From contig NZ_LAQL01000007.1 of the NCBI RefSeq assembly GCF_001026905.1, forward strand, positions 248,001-312,000: a DNA stretch of 64,000 bases, written 5' to 3'. Positions 48,075 to 57,989 of the stretch are shown here, piece after piece. The notes under the pieces were generated by a model. It had not been told where the DNA came from, did no database searches, and saw only the letters and a program-made list of their open reading frames with translations. The first letter of the stretch is position 1. Every line of letters begins with the position of its first letter. This stretch comes from Kiloniella spongiae (lineage in GTDB: Bacteria > Pseudomonadota > Alphaproteobacteria > Kiloniellales > Kiloniellaceae). Position numbers and translations under genes: made by a program.

Positions 48075-50246
48075 ATGAAATGGTCATCCCTTAAAACTAT
48101 GCCCAAAATTTTAATTGGCGTAGCTATTCCTCTAGCTTTACTTGTTGTGATCAGTTTGGTGAGTTTCACATCGATAGGAAATATATCAACCGCAACCAAA
48201 AATGTTGAAAACGCCCATGAAACTCTGGAAGAAATGACAGATGTTATTGCATCGGCGGTGGATATGCAGACATCAATGCGGGGATATCTATTGGCAGGAC
48301 AGGATGACTTTCTAGCCCCTTATGAACAAGGGCAGGAAGAAACCTATACCAAGATTGCAACGCTCAAAGATCATGTTGGTGATGACCCGGTACAATTAAC
48401 ACTTTTAAACGAGGCAGAAGCCACCCTGCGGGAATGGCAGGATGTCGTCACTGGCCCCTCGATAGAATTACGTCGGCAAATCGGTGATGCTGAGACCATG
48501 AATGATATGGCGCGTCTGGTCGCTGAGAACAAAGGTAAAGTGTATTTCGAAAAGGTACAAAATCAAATAGAAAGTCTTATCAAACAGGTTGTTTCACAGC
48601 GTGCAGAACGCCAAAAGAAAATTGATGCTGTTCTAATGTTTACAAAACTGGATGCTGAATCCGTTGGTAAAATGTTGAAAGAGGTCAATGACACCAACAG
48701 CATTATTATTCAGGCAAATGCCGTCTTCAAAGCAGCTGTTGATATGGAAACAGGTATGCGCGGTTATCTTTTGGCCGGGCATAAAGATTTTCTCAAGCCC
48801 TATAGCGATGGCAGTGTTGAACTGTTCAAAATAACAGCAGATCTAAAGGCGGTTCTCAAGGATAACAAGGAACAGGTTGAATTGCTCAATCAACTGGATG
48901 GAACGGTCAAGGAATGGCAGTCAAAGGTTGTCGAGCCTCTTATTACGCTGCGCAAAAAAATCGGATCGGCAAAAACAATGGATGATATGGCGGATCTGGT
49001 TGGTGAAGCCAAAGGCGAAGAATATTTCTCGGCCTTCAGAGCATCTATGGCAGCTTTTGAAAAAAGCGAACTGTCAAAACTTGAAAGCCTGAAAGTTGAA
49101 ACAGATGGCACAGTGACTACGACGAACACAGTAATTGTTATCGCTACTGTGATTGCCATTCTTTTGGGGGGTGGTTTGGGTTTGTTGGTTGGCCGGGGTA
49201 TCGCACAACCGATTAAGCAAATGACTGCGGTGATGGGACGCTTGGCCGGGGGGGAGAAAAAAGTTGATATTCCTGGGTTAGAGCGTGAAGACGAAGTTGG
49301 CGAAATGGCTACGGCTGTTCAGGTTTTCAAAGATAACATGATCAGAACTGACGAGCTTGCGAAAGAGCAAGCGGAAATTCAGCAGCTACGTGAAGAACGT
49401 ACAAACAGAATTTCATCTCTGACTCAAGACTTTGACAGTGGTGTTTCAGTACTTTTGGAATCGGTTGGCGCGGCGGTTTCAGAAATGGAAGGAACTGCGA
49501 CCTCTATGTCGGATATTGCGCAACAAACCAAAGAGCGGGCAACTGTGGTATCTGGCGCTGCGCAAGAAGCATCAGTCAATGTACAGTCTGTGGCCAGTGC
49601 AACCGAAGAGCTATCTTATTCAATTAAAGAGATTAGCCAGCAGGTTAATCAGTCTTCAGAAATGACCAGTAAGGCTGTTGCTGAAGCGGGTAAGACGGAT
49701 CAACAGATCCAGGGGTTAGCGAATACAGCAGACCAAATTGGGGACGTTGTCAGCCTTATTTCGGATATTGCTGAACAAACCAACCTTTTGGCGCTCAATG
49801 CGACTATTGAAGCTGCGCGCGCTGGTGAAGCAGGTAAAGGTTTTGCCGTTGTTGCCAGTGAAGTAAAGAATCTTGCCAATCAAACGGCAAAGGCGACAGA
49901 GCAGATATCATCACAGATTGATGCCGTACAATCCGATACCAAGAGTGCGGTTACAGCAATTCAGTCCATTACCTCTACAATTAACGAAATCAACCAAATT
50001 GCGTCTGCCATTGCTTCGGCTGTTGAAGAACAGGGCGCAGCGACATCAGAGATTTCTAGAAACATTGAATTGGCTGCAAATGGTGCCGGTGAAGTTACGA
50101 CCAATATTGAATCTGTAAGTCTTGCGGCCAATGATGCGGGTACAGCATCAGAACAGGTCTCTACCGCTACGCGAGAACTTAATACCAAGGCAGATAATTT
50201 ACGTGGTGAAGTTGAAGATTTCCTGAGTGCGATACGCGCCGTGTAA
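48075..50246 (+). CDS. Chemoreceptor with two tandem CHASE3-like sensor halves
   Basis: A 723-residue receptor. TM1 is near 12-32. The large sensor contains two copies of a helical module: [19 protein letters not shown] (about 58-76) and [19 protein letters not shown] (about 222-240), each followed by a similar segment ending MNDMARLV or [10 protein letters not shown]2 is around 350-372, then HAMP and the MA hairpin with [20 protein letters not shown]. No CheR-binding tail. CHASE3-like modules sense extracellular cues; duplicated ones are uncommon. It is divergent from the other receptor. Confidence 0.93.
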   Translation: MKWSSLKTMPKILIGVAIPLALLVVISLVSFTSIGNISTATKNVENAHETLEEMTDVIASAVDMQTSMRGYLLAGQDDFLAPYEQGQEETYTKIATLKDHVGDDPVQLTLLNEAEATLREWQDVVTGPSIELRRQIGDAETMNDMARLVAENKGKVYFEKVQNQIESLIKQVVSQRAERQKKIDAVLMFTKLDAESVGKMLKEVNDTNSIIIQANAVFKAAVDMETGMRGYLLAGHKDFLKPYSDGSVELFKITADLKAVLKDNKEQVELLNQLDGTVKEWQSKVVEPLITLRKKIGSAKTMDDMADLVGEAKGEEYFSAFRASMAAFEKSELSKLESLKVETDGTVTTTNTVIVIATVIAILLGGGLGLLVGRGIAQPIKQMTAVMGRLAGGEKKVDIPGLEREDEVGEMATAVQVFKDNMIRTDELAKEQAEIQQLREERTNRISSLTQDFDSGVSVLLESVGAAVSEMEGTATSMSDIAQQTKERATVVSGAAQEASVNVQSVASATEELSYSIKEISQQVNQSSEMTSKAVAEAGKTDQQIQGLANTADQIGDVVSLISDIAEQTNLLALNATIEAARAGEAGKGFAVVASEVKNLANQTAKATEQISSQIDAVQSDTKSAVTAIQSITSTINEINQIASAIASAVEEQGAATSEISRNIELAANGAGEVTTNIESVSLAANDAGTASEQVSTATRELNTKADNLRGEVEDFLSAIRAV

Positions 50247-50269
50247 AGATTTTGCCACAGCGCGGCGCT

Positions 50270-50296
50270 AAAGGAGGGCTTCGGCTCTCCTTTTTT
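50270..50296 (+). terminator. Terminator after the CHASE3 receptor gene
   Basis: AAAGGAGGGC and GCTCTCCTTT pair (one G-T wobble) around a UUCG tetraloop (50280-50283), followed by further T residues. A stable hairpin 25 bp after the stop. Confidence 0.9.
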
Positions 50297-50310
50297 GTAT
50301 TTAGTCGAGC

Positions 50311-50736
50311 TTATTGGTAATGCGTGGCTAGAAGAATGTTTGTATCGGTTTCCATTACATCTTCATGAGTTCTTATATCCGCAAGGGCACTATCTAGATT
50401 TTCCAAAGATTGGGTGTGGATATCAACAAGAATATCATAGGGGCCGCTAATGGTATGGACGGCAACGATTTCTGTCCGTCCGGCGAGATATGTCATGATC
50501 CGTTTATTGGATTTTGACCGCATTTTAATTCTGGCCTGGGCTCGGATTGGTGCCTGAGCATCAGCGTTAGAGGTTTTGATAGTAAAACCCTGAATAACTT
50601 TCTTCTTTAACAGTCTATCGATACGGTTTTGAACGGTCGCACGGGAAATACCTAGTGTGTGCGCAAGGGATACAACAGGTTGGCGTGCGTCTTGCCGTAA
50701 AAGAGCAATGAGTTCCTGATCTGTATTATCTATCAT
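50311..50736 (-). CDS. Lrp/AsnC-family transcriptional regulator
   Basis: A 141-residue regulator. The N-terminal helix-turn-helix (VVSLAHTLGISRATVQNRIDRLLKK) and the C-terminal RAM/AsnC ligand domain (VHTISGPYDILVDIHTQSLENLD) are complete. Lrp-like proteins respond to amino acids and often repress or activate the neighbouring gene. It is divergent from the carbon-nitrogen hydrolase, so control of that gene and itself is likely. ATG 50736 starts at MIDNTDQELIALL, the normal family N-terminus; ATG 50754 is the alternative. Confidence 0.92.
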   Translation of the reverse strand: MIDNTDQELIALLRQDARQPVVSLAHTLGISRATVQNRIDRLLKKKVIQGFTIKTSNADAQAPIRAQARIKMRSKSNKRIMTYLAGRTEIVAVHTISGPYDILVDIHTQSLENLDSALADIRTHEDVMETDTNILLATHYQ

Positions 50737-50741
50737 TGGTA

Positions 50742-50769
50742 CATAATGAAGCATTGATTATACATTATG
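50742..50769. promoter_or_regulatory. Candidate autoregulatory site of the Lrp-type gene
   Basis: CATAATG (50742-50748) and CATTATG (50763-50769) are inverted copies separated by 14 bases, directly upstream of the preferred Lrp start. Such inverted halves are usual for Lrp/AsnC operators. Confidence 0.4.
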
Positions 50770-50914
50770 AAAGGTAAAAATCAATTTGTGAGCAATTATG
50801 GATCTATTTGTTGGCGTGGTGATACGTAATACTTGTCATTTAGTTTGAAACTCTGATGTAGAAGTCGTCTCTGATAAGGACGTTTTTTCGTCAGCTGTAT
50901 GAGTGAGTGAAATT

Positions 50915-51685
50915 ATGAAAGTCACCGTTTGTCAGTTCGATAATCGTGCGCAGAAAGTAGAAGATAGTTTTTTAAGTTTGGTAGAGCACGTGCAAAGACA
51001 TAATTCTGAATTTGTGCTGGTTCCGGAAATGTCTTTTTCCCCTTGGTTGGCGGCGTCAAATCAACCCACAGCAGAAGCTTGGGTTAAAGCGGCAGAAACA
51101 CATGAAAAAATGATTGCACGCTTGGATGAATTTGGTGCAAAGGCCGTAATGGGGACGCGTCCTGCTGTTGATCTGGGGCGAAGAAGAAATCGTGCTTATT
51201 TGTGGCAAGAAAATCGAGATTTGACTGATTTTCACGATAAATGGAATTTACCGGACGAAGAAGATTACTGGGAAGCGACTTGGTATGACCGTGGAGACAA
51301 GCTCTTTTCCACGGCACGTTATAATGATGTGCGTATCGGGGTAACCATCTGTACCGAGATGTGGTTCTTTGAACATGCCAGAGCCTATGCAAAGCAAAAA
51401 GCACATCTGTTGTGTGTGCCAAGGGCGACACCGCATGGCTCTACAGAAAAATGGCTGGCAGGTGGTCGTGCCGCAGCTGTTGTTTCCGGGGCTTATTGCC
51501 TGTCATCCAACCTATATAATCCAAAGGATGAGGGAGACAATCTCGGCGGTTTAGGTTGGGTTATTGATCCCGAAGGTAATGTACTGGCAACAGCAACACC
51601 TGAAGAACCGTTTGTTACTGTGGAGATTGATATCGATTTTGCCGAAAAATCAAAGAAAACCTATCCACGATACGTTGCGGATTAG
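50915..51685 (+). CDS. Carbon-nitrogen hydrolase (nitrilase superfamily)
   Basis: Amidase/nitrilase-fold enzyme of 256 residues. The Glu-Lys-Cys triad is visible: Glu in LVPEMSFSPW, Lys in DKWNLPDEEDYWE and Cys in VTICTEMWFFEHAR. Acting on small amides or carbamoyl compounds is likely. The Lrp regulator divergent to it suggests amino-acid or amide control. It could hydrolyse the amide made by the nitrile hydratase encoded some 11 kb away, but there is no operon link. GTG 50903 is an alternative start. Confidence 0.88.
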   Translation: MKVTVCQFDNRAQKVEDSFLSLVEHVQRHNSEFVLVPEMSFSPWLAASNQPTAEAWVKAAETHEKMIARLDEFGAKAVMGTRPAVDLGRRRNRAYLWQENRDLTDFHDKWNLPDEEDYWEATWYDRGDKLFSTARYNDVRIGVTICTEMWFFEHARAYAKQKAHLLCVPRATPHGSTEKWLAGGRAAAVVSGAYCLSSNLYNPKDEGDNLGGLGWVIDPEGNVLATATPEEPFVTVEIDIDFAEKSKKTYPRYVAD

Positions 51686-51750
51686 AGGTTAGGGCTTGTT
51701 TTTAAGTCATGTGAAAAAGCTGTTCACAGAGTTAGCTAGTCGAAAATTAC

Positions 51751-52296
51751 TTAGGCAACGCTTTTTGCCATGTCTTCGGCCATGTCTTCGTAAGTTTTGA
51801 GCTGTTCAGTCGTATGTTTGATATCAAGATCAAGCCAGCTACCAAATTGACCTTCTGTGGTCGAATAACCTTGCTTTAGTTCCAGAAGACGATTGAGCTG
51901 TCTTTCATAGATATCGACCAGCAAGTTTACCTGCATCGTTTGTGTCGTCTGGTCTGCAAGATGGAGCAAGCGCATTTTGATTGCGATAATCAGCTTGCTC
52001 ATATCTGTGATCGGTGCCCGGAGGTTTGACCCCATAAGATACACGAACTCTTCCTGCCCGGCATCTGTGAGGGAAAGCGTTTCGGCATCTGATGTTTTAT
52101 CTAAGCTGACAAGACCTTCGACCTTGAGAACTTCAAGGGGAGTACCAATAAGATCGAGAGATGGGCCAACAACAAGGCTGGTGAAACCACGTACCGTTTG
52201 GGCCAGCATGGCATAGCTCATGGGTTTTTCCATCAGCAGGCCAAGGGCAAGAAGGCGTGTTGCTTCTGCTGGGACCAATGTATTGTCGCGGTACAT
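51751..52296 (-). CDS. PadR-like winged-helix protein
   Basis: A 181-residue protein of PadR-like build. Residues 10-75 look like a winged helix (LLALGLLMEKPMSYAMLAQ to VEGLVSLDKTS with LSLTDAGQEEF). The C-terminal half is helical (LLVDIYERQLNRLLELKQGY), like the dimerisation helix of PadR. No ligand can be inferred. An AGGAGAGAG ribosome site precedes ATG 52296. It lies upstream of nothing obvious and downstream of hemA on the same strand. Confidence 0.7.
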   Translation of the reverse strand: MYRDNTLVPAEATRLLALGLLMEKPMSYAMLAQTVRGFTSLVVGPSLDLIGTPLEVLKVEGLVSLDKTSDAETLSLTDAGQEEFVYLMGSNLRAPITDMSKLIIAIKMRLLHLADQTTQTMQVNLLVDIYERQLNRLLELKQGYSTTEGQFGSWLDLDIKHTTEQLKTYEDMAEDMAKSVA

Positions 52297-52414
52297 AGAG
52301 TTCTCTCTCCTAGGTAGAAGACGTCACTGATTAAGATATCAAACTCCTGCTAAAATATCCCGAAGTTTTTTATCTGTCTAGTTAAATGAGAACTATTCGC
52401 AATAAAGGCAATTG

Positions 52415-53626
52415 TTATGCAGCTATTTTTAATTGCAGTTCTTGCCAAATTTCCTTTAACGCCTTGACCAGATAATCAATGTCATCATCGCTGTGAACAG
52501 GTGATGGCGTTAGCCGTAATCGTTCTGTACCCTTTGGCACCGTCGGATAATTGATTGGCTGCACATAGATACCATAGCGGGACATCAGCGTATCGGTTAT
52601 CTGTCGGCAAATCTTTGGATCGCCAACCATCACAGGGACAATATGCGTTTCCGAATCGAGAACCGGTAACCCAGCTTTTTTGAGGCGCTTGCGGGTTTCG
52701 TGCGCGCGATCCTGGTGACGGCTTCTCTCAAAAGCACTTTCTTTTAAGTGACGGATAGACGTCAGTGCACCTGCTGCGACGGCAGGGGGGAGAGAAGTTG
52801 TAAAGATAAAGCCGGATGCATAGCTTCTAATGAAATCAACAAGGCTGGCAGATCCTGTAATATACCCACCAACAACACCAACGGCTTTACCCAGAGTTCC
52901 TTCTATGACATCCAGACGATGGGACAGGTTTTCTCTGTCAGTAATGCCGCCACCGCGTGGTCCGTAAAGACCAACAGCGTGGACTTCATCCAGATAAGTC
53001 AGGGCATTGTATTTATCTGCAAGATCACAGAAAGCTTCGATAGGGGCAACGTCGCCATCCATTGAATAAACTGATTCAAAGGCAATGATTTTGGGGCGGG
53101 CAGGGTCGATTTCCTTGAGCTTGGCTTCAAGGTCTTCGGGGCTGTTATGTTCAAAAATAACCCTGTCCGCTTTACTGTGGCGAATACCTTCGATCATGGA
53201 AGCATGATTCATGGAATCAGACAGAACAACACAGTTTGGCAGTTTTGATGCCAGTGTACTTAGTGCGGCCCAGTTTGACACATAGCCAGAGGTGAAGAGC
53301 AGCGCGGCCTCTTTTTGATGCCAGTCGGCCAGCTCTCTTTCAAGCAAGACATGGTAGTGATTGTTGCCGGAAATATTGCGTGTGCCACCTGCACCTGCGC
53401 CGCATTTATCCAATGCTTCGTGCATTGCAGCAATAACTTTGGGATTTTGTCCCATACCCAAATAATCATTGGAGCACCACACGGTAACCGGGCGTGTGCC
53501 ATCTGTACCATAGTGGGTTGCGTTGGGAAACTTACCGGCCTTACGTTCCAAGTCAGCAAAAACACGATAGCGACCTTCTTCTCTCAGGTCCTCTATCGCC
53601 GTACTGAAATACTCTTCGTAGTTCAT
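52415..53626 (-). CDS. hemA: 5-aminolevulinate synthase
   Basis: First step of haem synthesis by the C4 route: glycine plus succinyl-CoA to 5-aminolevulinate, PLP-dependent. The 403-residue protein has [12 protein letters not shown], the PLP-Lys motif [14 protein letters not shown] and the [17 protein letters not shown] Asp. The presence of this enzyme rather than glutamyl-tRNA reductase is a strong alphaproteobacterial trait. An FNR-like box lies about 230 bp upstream, in line with oxygen control of hemA in related organisms. Confidence 0.96.
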   Translation of the reverse strand: MNYEEYFSTAIEDLREEGRYRVFADLERKAGKFPNATHYGTDGTRPVTVWCSNDYLGMGQNPKVIAAMHEALDKCGAGAGGTRNISGNNHYHVLLERELADWHQKEAALLFTSGYVSNWAALSTLASKLPNCVVLSDSMNHASMIEGIRHSKADRVIFEHNSPEDLEAKLKEIDPARPKIIAFESVYSMDGDVAPIEAFCDLADKYNALTYLDEVHAVGLYGPRGGGITDRENLSHRLDVIEGTLGKAVGVVGGYITGSASLVDFIRSYASGFIFTTSLPPAVAAGALTSIRHLKESAFERSRHQDRAHETRKRLKKAGLPVLDSETHIVPVMVGDPKICRQITDTLMSRYGIYVQPINYPTVPKGTERLRLTPSPVHSDDDIDYLVKALKEIWQELQLKIAA

Positions 53627-53984
53627 GTTGCTCTTCTCGCCTAACGTGAGCCGTTTAATCCGGCTTGTTTTTACTTGTATACAGGCATTCCTGAAACAAG
53701 CTTATCAGCTGTTGAATTAATGAATAGTTTATCTGAATTCAACAACAATTCGCACTCTAATACGCCGTTATTATAACACCAACGCGACTGAACGACGCAT
53801 AAAGATTCATATTCTTTATACACAACAGTGTTATCGCAGTTTGAATTGGTGGTAATTGATCGATGTCAATTCTAAGAATTCTCTGATTTGTTTAATGTGT
53901 AAAATGAGACGTCAGATTAGGTTACAGTTTAGTCGCTATGAATGTAACATCAGGACTCTGTAACGCATCATATCTGACGAAGGG
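53627..53984. other. Upstream region of hemA with an FNR-like box
   Basis: A 358-bp gap between the aminotransferase stop and the hemA start, both on the minus strand. It contains the promoter of hemA and the box listed separately. No other gene or repeat is visible. Confidence 0.6.
53856..53869. promoter_or_regulatory. FNR/Anr-type box upstream of hemA
   Basis: TTGAT-CGAT-GTCAA differs from the consensus TTGAT-N4-ATCAA at one position. It lies 230 bp before the hemA start, a place from which FnrL-type proteins can control haem synthesis at low oxygen in alphaproteobacteria. Confidence 0.5.
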
Positions 53985-55382
53985 TTAAATCATGCCTTCT
54001 GCTTTGACCCAATCCAGAGTTTTGGCCAATGCGATATTGAAGCGTTCAATTGTTTGATCAACTTCATCCGTTGTGATGATCAGTGGCGGACAGAAGGCAA
54101 TTGAATCACCCATGTTTCTAATAATCAAGCCTTCTTCTATTGCGCGCTCGTTTAGATAGGTTCCCACTTTTCCAATAGGATCGAAACTCGCTTTTGTCTC
54201 TTTGCTTTGAACCAGTTCAACAGCGGCAATCAAGCCAACACCACGTACCTCGCCAACCAATGGGTGATCTTTAAACTGGGCTAGACTTGCTTGTAGATAT
54301 TCGCCTACCTTGGCAGCTTCAACGAAGAGATCGCGTTCTTCGTATATTTTTAGTGTTTCCAGCGCAACGGCAGCACACACCGGATGTCCTGAATAGGTAT
54401 AGCCATGTCCCAGTACGCCAATTTTGGCAGAGTTATCCGCGATACCTTGATACAACTCGTCCGTAATCATAACTGCTGAGATCGGCAGGTAAGAGGAACT
54501 CAAGGCTTTGGCAACGGAAATAATGTCTGGTTTCATTCCAAAGGTTTCACAGCCAAAAGCATTTCCCGTGCGGCCAAAGCCGCAAATGACTTCATCAGCA
54601 ATCAAGAGAATATCGTATTTTTTCAGAACAGCCTGAATTTTCGCCCAATAGTCCTTTGGTGGAATGATAACTCCCCCTGCGCCCATAACTGGTTCCCCGA
54701 TAAAGGCGGCGATAGTTTCTGGTCCTTCGTCGAGGATCATTTTCTCCAAGTCATCCGCCATACGGGTCGAGAAATCGTCTTCACTTTCTCCACCCTGCCC
54801 AAAACGCCAGTAGTGGGGACAGGAAGTATGAAGAATATTGTCTATTGGTAAGTCGAAATCAGTGTGATTTGCGGGCAGGCCTGTCATGCTGGCACTAGCA
54901 ACTGTTACACCGTGATACCCTTTGATACGGCTGATGATCTTTTTCTTTTCCGGACGTCCGATTGCATTGTTGTAATACCAGACCAGCTTGACGACTGTAT
55001 CATTAGCTTCTGATCCGGAATTTGCAAAGAAGACCTTTGACATGGGAACAGGTGCCATGGAAAGGAGCTTCTCTGATAACTCTATCGGCGGGATGGGGGT
55101 TTTGTGTGTAAAGCTGTGGTAATAAGGCAGTTGCTTCATTTGTTTGTTTGCAGCTTCAATTAAGCGCTCTTCCCCAAACCCCAGTGAGGTTGACCAAAGC
55201 CCAGCCATAGCCTCGATATAAGAGTTTCCTTGATCGTCGAATACATTGATACCTTTTCCATGAGTAATGACCAGCGGTCCTTTTTCTTCGTGAGCGCGGG
55301 CATTGGTGTAGGGGTGAAGGCAATAGGCAATATCGCGACCTGCAGTAGAATTAGGGGCAATGGTGCTGGATGTATTACGCAT
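53985..55382 (-). CDS. Class III aminotransferase, omega-amino acid/amine:pyruvate type
   Basis: PLP aminotransferase of 465 residues. Asp and Lys of the cofactor site are in LLIADEVICGFGRTG and ISVAKALSSSYLPIS. FFANSGSEANDTVVKL and GYHGVTVASASMTGLP match omega-transaminases such as the SpuC-type putrescine:pyruvate group. A CAGGA ribosome site lies seven bases before ATG 55382, which decides this start over 55451. Putrescine or taurine are the likeliest amino donors; the polyamine-type importer in this window would fit but is 50 kb away. Confidence 0.9.
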   Translation of the reverse strand: MRNTSSTIAPNSTAGRDIAYCLHPYTNARAHEEKGPLVITHGKGINVFDDQGNSYIEAMAGLWSTSLGFGEERLIEAANKQMKQLPYYHSFTHKTPIPPIELSEKLLSMAPVPMSKVFFANSGSEANDTVVKLVWYYNNAIGRPEKKKIISRIKGYHGVTVASASMTGLPANHTDFDLPIDNILHTSCPHYWRFGQGGESEDDFSTRMADDLEKMILDEGPETIAAFIGEPVMGAGGVIIPPKDYWAKIQAVLKKYDILLIADEVICGFGRTGNAFGCETFGMKPDIISVAKALSSSYLPISAVMITDELYQGIADNSAKIGVLGHGYTYSGHPVCAAVALETLKIYEERDLFVEAAKVGEYLQASLAQFKDHPLVGEVRGVGLIAAVELVQSKETKASFDPIGKVGTYLNERAIEEGLIIRNMGDSIAFCPPLIITTDEVDQTIERFNIALAKTLDWVKAEGMI

Positions 55383-55624
55383 CTGGGAATCCTGTTCGAA
55401 GATGTTTGCATTATTTTTTTTGATTACAGCCGAGACAAGAGAAGACTTCAAGCATAGAAATGAATAAGGTTATGTTTTTATTTACAAACGTTTTTGTGGA
55501 CTAATTTTTATGTGAAAAAAATACCTTAGTTTTAAACTCTGGTAATACTTATTGTATTAGGTTTAGGCTTGAAAATAAAAATTAACTTAAGCAGTGATTA
55601 GTAATTTGAAAGTTTAAGATATCA

Positions 55625-56833
55625 ATGGCTTTTAAAAATGTGGACGAGGGGTTCCAAGGGTTAAGAATAGAGTTTGCTGATCAATGCCGTGTTGTGACAG
55701 ATGAACTCGAAAGTCTGTTAAATCAGGTCTATGATGGCAAGCAGGATGCTAATACTGCTATCCAGCTTATTCGTCGCGAAATGCACAACCTTAAGGGACA
55801 AGGAAGTGTTTTTGGATATCCGGTGATATCCATGATTGCGCATCGTTTGGAAGATTATCTCGCAAAAGAAAATGGACTTGAGATTACGAATATCAACGAA
55901 GTTAATATCTATCTGGATCATATTCGTGGAATAATTAACAGCGAGAAACTACCAACTGAAGCAGAAACGACAGAGCTTCTAAGGTCCCTTCCTCAATCAG
56001 GTTTTTCAAATCATAGCGATGTTGAAATCGAAGCGATTTTGGAAGAAGTTGAAATCATGGCTGTGACTTCGAGCAAGTTACACCGTCATCGACTGGAAAG
56101 CACTGTGAACAAGCCTGGTTGGCGATTGATTTCTTTTACCAGCACACTGAATCTTTTGGAAAATGCATTGGCAAGCCCCCCGAATGGCGTGATCGTTTCT
56201 GGCGAATTGCCATCAATGTCCGGCATTGAGCTCGCAACTGTCTTCCAAGCATTGTCAAAATTGAAAGATGTTCCGTTTGCCATCTTAACGAGCCGCCCTA
56301 AAACAGATAATCATTTTAAAAATTTGCCGGATACGGTCGAATACATCTCTACAGGACAGAGTTTCCCTGAGGATGTGAAGCGAATTATAGAAGTTTTCTC
56401 TCCTCAAACCAGCGTTTCTGTTCCCAAAAACATCAAACTCAGTTCCTCTAAAGCACCTCTGAAACGGCTTGAAGTTCTTTTTGCTGAGGATAATAGGATT
56501 AACCAAATTCTTGTTCAGCGGTTCTTGGATGAGCATCCCTTTAATGTGACGTTGGTTGAAAATGGCGTTGACGCCGTTGACGCTTGTATAAATAGAAAAT
56601 TTGATATCGTATTAATGGATGTGATGATGCCAAAAATGGGTGGTGTTGAGGCAACAGAAACTATTCGAAAGCTTAATAAGCCTTGGGTAAAAGATATGCC
56701 TATTATTGCTTTGACAGCAGATTATTCTGCAGAACATCAGCGAAGCTATATAAAAGCTGGAATGAATGACTGCATTGGGAAACCTATCGATCCAGATGAT
56801 CTGACCCGCATGATTAGAGATTTGACGGAATGA
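55625..56833 (+). CDS. HPt, pseudo-receiver and receiver phosphorelay protein
   Basis: A 402-residue phosphorelay protein without a kinase or DNA-binding domain. Residues 1-120 form an HPt domain with the phospho-His at about 54 in REMHNLKGQGS. Residues 165-260 look like a receiver that has Ser 192 where the acceptor Asp should be (VSGELPSMSG), so it is inactive. Residues 280-402 form a full receiver: acidic pair at 288-289, Asp 332 in LMDVMMPKMGG, Thr 364 and Lys 386. It may be a phosphate shuttle or sink. Its nearest sensor kinase is not adjacent. Confidence 0.9.
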   Translation: MAFKNVDEGFQGLRIEFADQCRVVTDELESLLNQVYDGKQDANTAIQLIRREMHNLKGQGSVFGYPVISMIAHRLEDYLAKENGLEITNINEVNIYLDHIRGIINSEKLPTEAETTELLRSLPQSGFSNHSDVEIEAILEEVEIMAVTSSKLHRHRLESTVNKPGWRLISFTSTLNLLENALASPPNGVIVSGELPSMSGIELATVFQALSKLKDVPFAILTSRPKTDNHFKNLPDTVEYISTGQSFPEDVKRIIEVFSPQTSVSVPKNIKLSSSKAPLKRLEVLFAEDNRINQILVQRFLDEHPFNVTLVENGVDAVDACINRKFDIVLMDVMMPKMGGVEATETIRKLNKPWVKDMPIIALTADYSAEHQRSYIKAGMNDCIGKPIDPDDLTRMIRDLTE

Positions 56834-56968
56834 TTTATTATTCGAGATAAAGCGTTCAGATAAGAACACAGAAACTTTATGGAACGTGATAAAAAAATTG
56901 GTAGATTAAGTAGTAGAGTATCAGTTTAGAATTTTGTGTGTGGCCTCCTTTTTATAAAAGGTGATTTG

Positions 56969-57454
56969 ATGATTAGCACTTTTCCTGATGTTTTCCGCTC
57001 ATCGCTTGGAAAATTGAAACTGTTACCATTCGGTTTTGTCGTTGTAGCAGGTGTTTTTTCTTCCTATTGGACAACTGCCATCGCTGCTACATCTCCTCAG
57101 CGCGTACAGATCGAAGGTGAAATTATTGACACCTGGTGCTACGTCACTGAAATCATGGGAGATGCACAGGGAACGGCACATCATCTCTGTGCGGTTTGGT
57201 GTGCGATTGGCGGCATTCCTGTCAGTATTCTGGGCGATGACGGGCAGGTATATATGGTTTTACGGGTTGAGAACGAAGACACGAATGTTGCCAACCCTAC
57301 CATTGTAAAGATCCAGACCCATAAAGTGATAGTGGATGGTGACCTCTATGAACGTGATGGTGTGAAGTATCTTTTTGTTGATCAGGTCGCTGATGACAAA
57401 GGTGTGGTTAACCTGAACCACGAAGATTATGGCATCATTCCTTTCGGAGAATAG
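56969..57454 (+). CDS. Secreted Cys/His protein, first gene of the SCO operon
   Basis: A 161-residue exported protein of no recognised name. The signal peptide (about 15-40) ends after ATAIAA or similar. The mature part has DTWCYVTEIMG, then HHLCAVWCAIGGIPVSIL about 12 residues on, and a beta-rich tail with VIVDGDLYERDGVKYLFV. This resembles an uncharacterised bacterial family with a Cys...H-x2-Cys-x3-Cys pattern and an OB-like tail. The next gene is a divergent homologue and the third is SCO, so a metal-binding or redox role in the envelope is suggested. ATG 56969 gives the expected signal peptide. Confidence 0.75.
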   Translation: MISTFPDVFRSSLGKLKLLPFGFVVVAGVFSSYWTTAIAATSPQRVQIEGEIIDTWCYVTEIMGDAQGTAHHLCAVWCAIGGIPVSILGDDGQVYMVLRVENEDTNVANPTIVKIQTHKVIVDGDLYERDGVKYLFVDQVADDKGVVNLNHEDYGIIPFGE

Positions 57455-57458
57455 AGAC

Positions 57459-57986
57459 ATGAGAATTTTTTCTAAACTACTGGTGACATCAGTTTTCTCT
57501 CTTTCTGTTGCTCTTGGAACCGCGCATGCAGCGAATGAATGGGGTATAGAGCACGAAGAAGCCAAAGAATTAGATGGTAAAGTCGTTGATCTGGCTTGTG
57601 AGTTGTCCGGGAACTGTCCTGCTAATTGTGGCGATGGCAAAAGACAACTGGGTCTTTTACTGGAAGATGGAACGCTATACCCGGTTGTCAAAGGGGGAAC
57701 AAACTTTGCCGGTGGAACAGATGATTTGATTGGTCAGTGTGGTAAATCAGTGCATGTGGATGGTCTTTTGATCAAAGATCCTTTGATGACAATTTACTTT
57801 GTCCAACGTATCAAATCTAAAGAAACAGGCGAGTGGTCTAAAGCCAACCAATGGGGCAAAAGCTGGAAAGCAGCTAATCCTGGTAAAAAGCTTGGTCGCT
57901 GGTTTCGTGAAGATCCCATCGTCGCAAAGATTGTGGATGAAAGCGGTAAACTCGGTATTCCCGGTTTGGTTTATGTGGAAGAGTGA
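57459..57986 (+). CDS. Secreted Cys-rich protein, second gene of the SCO operon
   Basis: A 175-residue protein with a clean signal peptide ending at THAA near residue 22. The mature region has KVVDLACELSGNCPANCGDG: Cys-x5-Cys-x3-Cys, followed by GLLLEDGTLYP and IGQCGKSVHVDGLLI. It lines up with the previous protein in order of motifs and in the beta-rich tail, so the two look like tandem, diverged duplicates. The conserved Cys and His positions suit metal binding. It starts five bases after the first gene stops and ends three bases before sco. Function unknown. Confidence 0.75.
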   Translation: MRIFSKLLVTSVFSLSVALGTAHAANEWGIEHEEAKELDGKVVDLACELSGNCPANCGDGKRQLGLLLEDGTLYPVVKGGTNFAGGTDDLIGQCGKSVHVDGLLIKDPLMTIYFVQRIKSKETGEWSKANQWGKSWKAANPGKKLGRWFREDPIVAKIVDESGKLGIPGLVYVEE

Positions 57987-57989
57987 TTG

